Shown here piece after piece: positions 14,724 to 21,606 of a DNA stretch of 23,141 nt. The notes beneath the pieces were generated by a model that saw only the letters and a list, made by a program, of their open reading frames with translations, searched no databases and was not told the DNA's origin. Origin of the DNA: a virus; IMG/VR virus record IMGVR_UViG_3300014838_001986, positions 1-23,141 of that record; one strand, written 5' to 3'. Positions within the stretch are counted from its first letter, which is position 1, and each line of letters begins with the position of its first letter. The position numbers and the translations under genes are program-made.

Positions 14724-16736
14724 ATGAAACCATGCGTTCAACAATCCTCCACGGCGGCTCTAGCTTTACTGCTGGCCTTTTCACTTTTCACTTTTCACTT
14801 TTCACTTTTGGCCGATCCTCCTACGACGACTCAGGCGCCGGTGACTTCAACGGCCGGGACGGCCGGGTATGCGCGTGCCAGCGGGACGGCGAATGCGGTT
14901 GGGGGAAATACCTACTTCACGTCGAAGATTCCAGGGATGCTAAATACGACGGACAGCGACGACTGGGCAACGTTTCAAGCAGTATTGAACACAGCGACCA
15001 GCGCGGGTTTTGTCGTGATTAATCAGGAACATGATTTTTGGGTATCGCAATCGGTGCGAGTGTTGAGTAACACGATCTGGCATGGGAACGGCTTTGCGGT
15101 GCGCGCGCTGGGAGGGATCAACATGCCGGTGATGACGACGGTTCTTTCCGGGGCGACGATCTCGACGAGTAATGTCTGGATCGACGGAGTGACCTTTGAC
15201 GCCAATGGGGCGGATCAAAATGAGTGGGCCGAATCCACTTCCGCATGGAACCTGCAAGGAGACCTGACCTGGTGGTCCGGGTCGGACGCGGGGCTGGGGT
15301 GGACGATGGGAACCTGGGTCGGGAGCGCCACTGGAATGCATTTTACGGATGTCGTGTTCCTAAACGGGAGTTCCTTTACCTTTGTGATGAGCAACCTGCA
15401 TCATTCGTCCTTTGAGGGTTGCAGCTTCATCAATAATGACGATGACGACAGCCCTCCTTTCGGAGGTCACAACCATGATTCCGTGCATTTATGGGGGCCG
15501 TGCGATGATGTGATCTTTCACCACTGCTACGCGACGGGAGGCGATGACGACTGGTTTGGGTTCCTGCCGGTGGAGGATACGCCGGAAGCGGGAGACACTT
15601 CGGGGCATTACTCGACGCGGCGGGGACACGGCGGCCCGATCACGAACATCGACCTGATTGATGATACCGCCGACAATGTTCAAAACGGCATTCGTTTTGG
15701 GGGGTTTTCCGTGACCACTGGAACGGCGCAATGGGAGGACTTTATCGATAACATCAATATCAGCATCTCGGGAACGACTTATAACCCGATGCAGACGATG
15801 AACACCAATATTGGGAGGGTTAATTTCATCCGGGACTGTGTTCGAAGCGGGACGGCGGGAGGCAACGCGATTACGCTAATGAACGGGGGCGCCCCTGACG
15901 CCGAGGAATACACCCTTGACGGGATTGCCGCCGATGTGCCGGTTTACTGGACGGCGGGCAATAATGGCGTGGGATTGGATAATGTGAGTCTGGGAGGGGC
16001 GTATGCCGCCGAGTTACATGGCCTGCGGGATGGTTGCATGGCGTTCTGGAGCGGGACGAATGACCTGACCGGGAACGGATTCAACTTGAGCAGCTCCAAT
16101 GGGGTGACCTTTACCAGCGGAACGCTTTGCGCCAACTGCCCGACCTTTACCGCAAGCAGCCATCAGGAGTTGCTCATTTCGAGCACGACCCTGAACGTGA
16201 CCAGCTATCCCGCGTGGACGATTGCCGGCTGGTTCAATTCCGGGAACACAGGCAATTACGCCTACATGCTAAGCATGGGATCGGCGTCAACCGTGGCGGG
16301 GAACGGATTTATTATTTCGCCAAGCGGAGCTTCGTATAACGGGGGCTATGGCTGCGCCCCGCTGGGCGCCGATTTCACGACGGTTTTTTCTCCTGCTTAT
16401 TTTGGGCTTGGACATTGGAATTTTATTTGCGCCCGCCAGCGGGCATCGGACGGGAAACAGAGCTGGATCAACAGCACGCCCTGTAACAGCCTTTGCGCGG
16501 GCGCATGGGGATCGGGATGGGTTATCCCCCCCGTTACCGGCGCAACTTTCTTGATCGAGATAGGGGGTTCGGCGCGGCAAGGCGCGTGGACGACGGGGCA
16601 GACAGGGCCGCTCGGGATATGGAAGCGGTGCCTTACGGACCGGGAGGTGCAGCTTCTCTGCAACCAGGGGACGGATGGGAATGCGAAGATTTCGCCGCCG
16701 ATCTATGCGCCGAGAATCTGGCCATTCAACCACTAA
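14724..16736 (+). CDS. Exported beta-helix plus LamG-like protein (tailspike or secreted cargo)
   Basis: A 670-residue protein in three parts. Residues 1-30 form a Sec-type signal peptide with probable cleavage after SLLA (30/31). Residues about 65-400 look like a right-handed parallel beta-helix of the pectate-lyase kind (short repeats rich in Gly, Asn and Asp, e.g. SSFEGCSFINNDDDD and VIFHHCYATGGDDDWF). Residues about 430-670 resemble a LamG/concanavalin jellyroll (AWTIAGWFNSG, HWNFICARQR, GPLGIWKRCLTDREVQLLC) with many Cys. In a tail operon this suggests a polysaccharide-binding or cleaving spike. The signal peptide and Cys content instead suggest export by the lysogen. Residues 19-29 of the signal are encoded by heptad repeats. 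Confidence 0.72.
   Translation: MKPCVQQSSTAALALLLAFSLFTFHFSLLADPPTTTQAPVTSTAGTAGYARASGTANAVGGNTYFTSKIPGMLNTTDSDDWATFQAVLNTATSAGFVVINQEHDFWVSQSVRVLSNTIWHGNGFAVRALGGINMPVMTTVLSGATISTSNVWIDGVTFDANGADQNEWAESTSAWNLQGDLTWWSGSDAGLGWTMGTWVGSATGMHFTDVVFLNGSSFTFVMSNLHHSSFEGCSFINNDDDDSPPFGGHNHDSVHLWGPCDDVIFHHCYATGGDDDWFGFLPVEDTPEAGDTSGHYSTRRGHGGPITNIDLIDDTADNVQNGIRFGGFSVTTGTAQWEDFIDNINISISGTTYNPMQTMNTNIGRVNFIRDCVRSGTAGGNAITLMNGGAPDAEEYTLDGIAADVPVYWTAGNNGVGLDNVSLGGAYAAELHGLRDGCMAFWSGTNDLTGNGFNLSSSNGVTFTSGTLCANCPTFTASSHQELLISSTTLNVTSYPAWTIAGWFNSGNTGNYAYMLSMGSASTVAGNGFIISPSGASYNGGYGCAPLGADFTTVFSPAYFGLGHWNFICARQRASDGKQSWINSTPCNSLCAGAWGSGWVIPPVTGATFLIEIGGSARQGAWTTGQTGPLGIWKRCLTDREVQLLCNQGTDGNAKISPPIYAPRIWPFNH
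14778..14809. repeat. TTTTCAC heptads inside a signal peptide
   Basis: Four perfect TTTTCAC units (14778, 14785, 14792, 14799) plus TTTT. They encode residues 19-29 (FSLFTFHFSLL) of the downstream protein; three heptads make seven codons, so the peptide repeats every seven residues. They are nearly complementary to the GTTAAAA tract upstream, and the start codon lies in the loop between the two. Confidence 0.95.
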
Positions 16737-16805
16737 GCATGTCCAATCAGGAATAGAAACGGCAAACGGGAAGACTGGCGGCGTTAGTCAAAAAAATACC
16801 TTAAT

Positions 16806-19349
16806 ATGTCCTGGCTTCTACAAATCAATGGGAATGCGGCGCAGAGTTTCACGGAGCTGCAATGCGTGGATCTCAAGAGGGAGTTGCGCTCGCAGGCGGC
16901 GGGGACGTTTTCGTTCCGCCTGAATGTGCAGGCGTTCGAGAGCGATCCGATAGCGAATCCGGACGACCTTGCGACCGTGATGTGGGTGGCCGGAGAGTTT
17001 GATACCACCATGTTTTCCGGACGGGTAACGCGAGTGCCTGTGGCAGGGTCGACGGGAAAGGAGGACCAGACTTACGAAATAAGCGATGCATGGAGTGACT
17101 TTGAGCGGATCACGTTTCAGCAGCAATGGAACCGGATCACCGGTGTGGACGAGAGCGGGGCGCCGACGAAGGCGTACCAATACAGCGCGTGCTGCCTGCT
17201 GGGGGTGGATGTGTATGGGAACGCGCAGGATAGCGCGTCGGTTATCACCGAGGCGGTGACGTGGGCGATCTTGCGCGGGGCGAATTGCCAGATAGGGCAG
17301 ATCCTGCGGGACGGCGGGGCGAGCGCGGGATCGCCGGTGCCGGTGGATGAAGTAACCGATCTGCCGGTGTCCGAGATCATCAAGAAGATGCTGCGATTCA
17401 CGCCGGACGCGGTGGCGTGGTTTGATTACAATTGGTCTCCGCCGAAGTTCAATGTCACGCGGCGGGCGCAGTGCGCGGCGGTGACGCTGCCGTTTACCAA
17501 TGAGGGGCAGGGGGTGGAAGTGACGCCGCGGCATGACCTGGTGAGAACCGAGGTGCTGGTCCGGTACGAGCAGGAGAACCAGACGGACGGCGTGCCCAGT
17601 GTGACCGTGATCGCGGACGCGGCGCCGGATGGCGCGGATGGGCTGGCGTTCAACGCCCTGGTATCGACCGTGAGGCTGGCCGGGAGTAACGCCGCGTTTC
17701 AAAAGCAATACGTGCAGACGGCGGCAATCCCGCAGGATAACAGCAGCGGGGACGGGGGAGGGCCGGCGGATGATCCCACGATAGATTGGTGGTGGGATCA
17801 CGTGCCGTGGCTGCAACAGTTTTCCAAGGACCGGCTTTCCATCACGAATGTGAACGGAACCGTGGACCCGGGACAGAAGGACCCGAACGGGGATGGCGAA
17901 TATATCGAGGATGACATTCGCAAGTATCCCAATGAGCTGATCAGCGGGACCGTGGCGCCCTGGATGAATTGTTACGTGGGGCACACCACGTGGACGGCGC
18001 TGGTGTATTATAACTACCCGGACACGTCGGATACCGAGTCGGATGCGGCGGAAAACGTGTTCGGGCCGGATGACGGGAGCGACAACGCGAGCGCGCAACT
18101 GCCGATCTACGCGCAGGTGGTGGCGACAAGCGCGGTGACGCAGACCTATGCGCAATTATCCTCCTACACGAGCCCGGAGCCGGTCCCCACCGGGCTGGCG
18201 GCAGAGTTGTATCGAGCGGTGAACCCGTTGCAATACGAGGGAACATGGGATGTGGTCCAAGAGGAGCCATACGCGGGCGGGATGCTGGGCGTGCTGCTCA
18301 ATCTCTCCGGCGGGCGCGCGGAATGGACGGCCATGAACGCGCTGGTGCAGGAAGTCTCCGATAACCTGGACAAAGGGATCACGACTTACAAGTTCGGCCC
18401 GGCACGGCAATTGAGCATCGCGGACCTCATGGAGCAATTGCGGGCAACGCGGCGGCGGACGATCTCGGGCAAGATCAAGGAGCGGACTACGGGGCAGCCG
18501 GGCGACGCGCCCACGGTGATCGGGTCATCGCACGGACCGGACTCCAGCAGCAGCACGCCGCCGTCGAGTTTCCGGTATCCGTGGATCGATTACATCACGA
18601 GCCAGGAGAGCCTGGATGGGAGCAATGACACTTACCAGGCTCTTCTGGGTTACGGGCAGAGCAGCTTTGCGGGGGATGATAGTATTGACCATTCCGGGCC
18701 GCTGGAGAATCTGGAGGTGAGCGTTGGCAATGACGGGAGCGGATGGACGGGGCCATACTATGATTGCGGCAGCCTGTATAATGTCTTTTCCGTGGTGAGC
18801 GGGGATGACACGAGCGCGAATGACTGGCTCTGGATCGGGCGGACCGACTCCGATGGCAATGGCGGCTCGGCGCGCATTGTGCCATCTGATCCATCGCTTT
18901 ATCTGTCCCAGAATCTGGACCCGGGGGATGATGGCGACGGGGATGCATTCATTAACCTTTCGCTGGGCGACCTGATCCTGGAGATACAGGACAGCGACGG
19001 GCAATATATCCACCTGGACGTGGATGCGATGCTGGTGGAAATCCAGGACACGGACGGCAACCTGATCGATCTGGACCTGAGCGGCGACCCAATCATCAAG
19101 GTCGAGAACTCGGACAATGGAAGTCACGCCTATCTGGATGAGAACAGCCTGAATTTATCCGATGGAGATACCGGCAACGCAGCCGACCTGGAGGCGAACA
19201 GCCTGAGCCTTTATGACGCGGGAACGGGAGCAACGGTGACCATCGATGCTTCGGCGACCGGAGGGCACGACGTTAGTTTTCAGGAGGTGCAGATATGCGT
19301 GAGCGGCACGACGAAGACCATTCAGGTGCTTGCGAGCGCGCCGTATTAA
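16806..19349 (+). CDS. Large tail hub/fibre protein
   Basis: An 847-residue protein. The first 300 residues resemble a baseplate hub or distal tail protein (FSFRLNVQAFE, VMWVAGEFDTTMFSGRVTRV, YEISDAWSDFERITF, ADAVAWFDYNW-like sandwich). The middle is beta-rich with no catalytic motif. Residues about 700-820 hold short acidic Asp/Gly repeats (LILEIQDSDGQY, MLVEIQDTDGNLIDLD, IIKVENSDNG, LNLSDGDTG, LSLYDAG), like a fibre built from beta units. The end EVQICVSGTTKTIQVLASAP is a compact tip. It probably joins the tube tip to the receptor-binding region. No tape-measure gene precedes it, which is unusual. Confidence 0.72.
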   Translation: MSWLLQINGNAAQSFTELQCVDLKRELRSQAAGTFSFRLNVQAFESDPIANPDDLATVMWVAGEFDTTMFSGRVTRVPVAGSTGKEDQTYEISDAWSDFERITFQQQWNRITGVDESGAPTKAYQYSACCLLGVDVYGNAQDSASVITEAVTWAILRGANCQIGQILRDGGASAGSPVPVDEVTDLPVSEIIKKMLRFTPDAVAWFDYNWSPPKFNVTRRAQCAAVTLPFTNEGQGVEVTPRHDLVRTEVLVRYEQENQTDGVPSVTVIADAAPDGADGLAFNALVSTVRLAGSNAAFQKQYVQTAAIPQDNSSGDGGGPADDPTIDWWWDHVPWLQQFSKDRLSITNVNGTVDPGQKDPNGDGEYIEDDIRKYPNELISGTVAPWMNCYVGHTTWTALVYYNYPDTSDTESDAAENVFGPDDGSDNASAQLPIYAQVVATSAVTQTYAQLSSYTSPEPVPTGLAAELYRAVNPLQYEGTWDVVQEEPYAGGMLGVLLNLSGGRAEWTAMNALVQEVSDNLDKGITTYKFGPARQLSIADLMEQLRATRRRTISGKIKERTTGQPGDAPTVIGSSHGPDSSSSTPPSSFRYPWIDYITSQESLDGSNDTYQALLGYGQSSFAGDDSIDHSGPLENLEVSVGNDGSGWTGPYYDCGSLYNVFSVVSGDDTSANDWLWIGRTDSDGNGGSARIVPSDPSLYLSQNLDPGDDGDGDAFINLSLGDLILEIQDSDGQYIHLDVDAMLVEIQDTDGNLIDLDLSGDPIIKVENSDNGSHAYLDENSLNLSDGDTGNAADLEANSLSLYDAGTGATVTIDASATGGHDVSFQEVQICVSGTTKTIQVLASAPY

Positions 19350-19363
19350 AGGAATTCGGGAAA

Positions 19364-19464
19364 ATTGCCAATTGCTAAAGTGTGATTGCTAATTGACCAG
19401 AATCCAGAACTCGCGCTCCACCTTTTACTCCCGAAACAGCAATCACACATTAGCAATTAGCAAT
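19364..19464. repeat. Inverted heptad arms ATTGCTA / TAGCAAT forming a 28-bp stem
   Basis: Left arm heptads: ATTGCCA (19364), ATTGCTA (19371), AAGTGTG (19378), ATTGCTA (19385). Right arm: CAGCAAT (19437), CACACAT (19444), TAGCAAT (19451), TAGCAAT (19458). The arms pair at 25 of 28 positions, including the odd central unit AAGTGTG/CACACAT, so they look like an inverted duplication rather than two separate expansions. The loop is 45 bases. The right arm ends 11 bases before the next ATG and is followed by a T-rich stretch, so it could also act as a terminator or start-site cover. Confidence 0.92.
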
Positions 19465-19475
19465 TTCTTCTATTT

Positions 19476-19673
19476 ATGAATAACACGCTTTCCAATCCCG
19501 TCTGCGCCCGGTTCACCGAGGCGCAGCGACGCAATGCCATTTCGCTGCTCAAACGGGTTCCCATCAAGGGGGACGAGGCAAAGGCGCTTGTCGAGATCAT
19601 GGATATCCTGATCAAAGCCCAGGCTTCGCCTTCGGCCACGCCCGGACAAGAGGGCGAATCAATTAGCAATTAG
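19476..19673 (+). CDS. Small phage protein flanked by heptads
   Basis: A 65-residue protein with a helical core (FTEAQRRNAISLLKRVP, then DEAKALVEIMDILIKAQA). I do not recognise the family; a small tail chaperone or accessory protein is possible. The last residues Ile-Ser-Asn and the stop codon TAG are read from two TAGCAAT heptads (19664 and 19671), so the original end of the gene may have been changed by the repeat. No Shine-Dalgarno is present. Confidence 0.58.
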   Translation: MNNTLSNPVCARFTEAQRRNAISLLKRVPIKGDEAKALVEIMDILIKAQASPSATPGQEGESISN

Positions 19674-19677
19674 CAAT
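19664..19677. repeat. Two TAGCAAT heptads covering a stop codon
   Basis: TAGCAAT at 19664-19670 and again at 19671-19677. The second copy supplies the TAG stop of the preceding gene. The unit is the same as in the right arm of the stem at 19437-19464. The next ATG follows at 19686. Confidence 0.88.
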
Positions 19678-19685
19678 TTTTCCCG

Positions 19686-20774
19686 ATGTCCATCGGCTCA
19701 TTCCATCAGCCTGATTCGAGCGGGAAGTGCTGCGGGTGCCTCACGGATTGCGGCTCCTGTTGCACGGTCACCTATCAGACGCGATCAATAACGATGGCGA
19801 AATGCGGGTATCTCGGACCGGCTACCGGGCCATACTCCAATATTACGGGTACGAATCCGTATATAGACAGCATTATACCCGCATATGTTTCGACTCATTG
19901 CCCGCCTCCTTCCGGGTACGTCGCCAGCACAGTAGTTCAATGGTATCACAAAAGCCAGTATTGCACCATTCAATACGATGGGTGCATATGTTATAGCCTG
20001 GATTACGGCGATGAAATGCCCCAATTGGATATGTATCTGGATTGTGGGTGTTCTGGGTATTGTCCGCCCCCCACCAATCAAGGCGGGGAAGGAGGAACAG
20101 GAGAATGGTATGCGAACACCATTCCTTCAGGGTGTCAATCAGTTCCCAATTGGGGGTCTTATCAGGGATCGAGGGTCGGTCCTCAATCCCCTGGCACCGT
20201 ACAAAATCAGTTTAGTATCGATCCCGGAACCTGCGGCCCACCCACTTCATCAGGGTCACAGACAATAGAAGGGGAATCTACGGTAAGTGGTGAGGCGTTC
20301 GATTCCCAGGATTGTAGTGGTTCCGGGAACCCCTGGTCTGCGGTTGGTAACGCCATAATGTCTCTTGCCTGCGGGACGACCTGGGTGAATCAATATCTCT
20401 ATGACCCATATAGCGACCAGGAACTGCTGGGATATGCGCGGACGGCTTTGACCGGCGAGAGCTGGACCGCGTGTAGCGGGACCTGCATGGCGAGCGTCGC
20501 GTTTACCGGCAAAAACGACGAGGATTATACGGACGTGGCGATGACCGACCTGCAATACACGGTCACTTCCGGCGCCGACGGAGGGACCTGTTACTGGACG
20601 GTGCGCTTTACGAATACGAGTGGCGGCATTACTGACACGGCGATGAGCGGGAGTGGAACATTCACCCTAAGACCGGACGGAATGGGAACCCTCAATTATG
20701 ATGGCAACAGTAACTACGCATCCGGGGCGGGAACCTGGCAGATTATTAACCTATCCGGCAATGCGCCCTCCTGA
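19686..20774 (+). CDS. Cys-rich tail-end protein with C-terminal beta-sandwich
   Basis: A 362-residue protein whose first 140 residues hold many Cys, including six within residues 15-26 (KCCGCLTDCGSCC) and a later DCGCSGYC. The pattern suggests metal binding or, outside the cell, disulfide packing. The middle is rich in Gly, Ser and Pro. The last 130 residues look like an Ig-like or jellyroll beta domain (DLQYTVTSGADGGTCYWTV, TNTSGG, GSGTFTLRPDGMGTLNYDG). I do not recognise the family. Its place after the hub and before the accessory genes suggests a tail-tip or receptor-related part. It overlaps the next gene by 14 bases. Confidence 0.6.
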   Translation: MSIGSFHQPDSSGKCCGCLTDCGSCCTVTYQTRSITMAKCGYLGPATGPYSNITGTNPYIDSIIPAYVSTHCPPPSGYVASTVVQWYHKSQYCTIQYDGCICYSLDYGDEMPQLDMYLDCGCSGYCPPPTNQGGEGGTGEWYANTIPSGCQSVPNWGSYQGSRVGPQSPGTVQNQFSIDPGTCGPPTSSGSQTIEGESTVSGEAFDSQDCSGSGNPWSAVGNAIMSLACGTTWVNQYLYDPYSDQELLGYARTALTGESWTACSGTCMASVAFTGKNDEDYTDVAMTDLQYTVTSGADGGTCYWTVRFTNTSGGITDTAMSGSGTFTLRPDGMGTLNYDGNSNYASGAGTWQIINLSGNAPS

Positions 20775-21372
20775 TCCAGGCCTATCCATGATGCTGGCGG
20801 TGGCAAATAGCCGCCGCGACATTTGCCTGAACCGCTGCCCGAATGGCGCGGCCCGATGCGAGCAATGGCTGGCGTCCTCCGGTGCGGTAACAGAGGCGCA
20901 CGAGGCTTTTTGTCCCGCTGGCGCATGGCATGAGTACCATTACAACGCGGCACGGAGGGCTGGGGCGGGGGGGGCGGGGCAATTGCGGATTGCGGATTTC
21001 GGATTGCGGAATGCGGAATGCAGAGGCGGCAGAACGCGGTTACCAGACGGGGCGGGGACGATCTTGAAGAGGATGCTGGGATGGGTGGGAATCAAGGCGG
21101 CGGAGACATGTGCGTGCAACCGGCGGGCGGCGGAGATGGATCGGCTGGGGATGGATTGGTGCGCGGCGAATATGGAGACGATCGTAGGTTGGCTGGAGGA
21201 GGAAGCGGGGCGGAGGGGGATGCCGTTTAGCCGGTTCGCGTCGCGCTGGCTGGTGAGGGCGGCAATCGCCCGGGCGCGGATTGGATTAGCATTATTTTTA
21301 TGGACACACACAATAACAACAGCAACTCTAATGAAGAGGCCGTGGGCGCTCAAAGTGCGCCGGCGGAGATAA
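20761..21372 (+). CDS. Two-part Cys-containing phage protein with heptad-encoded linker
   Basis: A 203-residue protein. Residues about 10-60 carry a Cys set (ICLNRCPNGAARCEQW, later FCPAGAWHEYH), similar to small zinc-ribbon-type phage proteins ending in a CPxGxW motif. Residues about 100-180 hold a second block (TCACNRRAAEMDRLGMDWC, then METIVGWLEEEAGRRGMPFS), a helical pattern with CxC and a later Cys. Between them QLRIADFGLRNAECR is translated from ATTGCGG-type heptads. The start at 20761 overlaps the previous gene by 14 bases; an upstream in-frame ATG at 20698 lies inside the previous gene and is less likely. The end overlaps the next gene by 73 bases. Function is unknown. Confidence 0.55.
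   Translation: MRPPDPGLSMMLAVANSRRDICLNRCPNGAARCEQWLASSGAVTEAHEAFCPAGAWHEYHYNAARRAGAGGAGQLRIADFGLRNAECRGGRTRLPDGAGTILKRMLGWVGIKAAETCACNRRAAEMDRLGMDWCAANMETIVGWLEEEAGRRGMPFSRFASRWLVRAAIARARIGLALFLWTHTITTATLMKRPWALKVRRRR
20982..21023. repeat. ATTGCGG heptad tract inside a coding region
   Basis: Six heptads in phase: ATTGCGG (20982), ATTGCGG (20989), ATTTCGG (20996), ATTGCGG (21003), AATGCGG (21010), AATGCAG (21017). Forty-two bases equal 14 codons, so the reading frame is kept. The unit is the reverse complement of the family at 12393-12427 (CGGATTT / AAATCCG). Confidence 0.92.
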
Positions 21373-21575
21373 ACTCCGGCAAGGTGAACGATGCGGCGCA
21401 GCAGTTGCAGGCGGCCGTTTCGAGCTTTGCGCAGGAAACCCAAAGAAACCAGGAAAGCCTTATCGCACTCATAAAACAAATGAGCGACCAACTCCGATCA
21501 ACCGATGCCAAGGGGCGGGCGGACCGCGCGCAGATTGATAAGCTTGCGAGTCAGATTCGCAATTACCGGAGCTAA
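21300..21575 (+). CDS. Coiled-coil phage protein
   Basis: A 91-residue soluble protein. After a flexible Asn/Ser-rich start, residues 27-90 form a long amphipathic helix (DAAQQLQAAVSSFAQETQRN, then LIALIKQMSDQLRST). It shares short motifs with the N-terminal part of the next, toxin-like protein: SFAQE (42-46) and DRAQIDKLASQI (75-86) compare with TFAQE and DNAEIAMLSAEL there. A duplicated structural or tail-associated coiled coil is one reading. No enzyme motif or clear ribosome binding site is seen. Confidence 0.6.
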   Translation: MDTHNNNSNSNEEAVGAQSAPAEINSGKVNDAAQQLQAAVSSFAQETQRNQESLIALIKQMSDQLRSTDAKGRADRAQIDKLASQIRNYRS

Positions 21576-21606
21576 TCGCGGGCCTTTGTAAAACCTGGAT
21601 AGACCA

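Noticed and set aside
14724-16736. Diversity-generating retroelement target
   Set aside because: No C-type lectin end, no template repeat and no reverse transcriptase gene in the window.
16818-18155. Long open frame of 445 codons on the minus strand
   Set aside because: It lies wholly inside the hub gene, reads as an Arg/His/Pro-rich shadow typical of GC-rich DNA, and has no recognisable domain.
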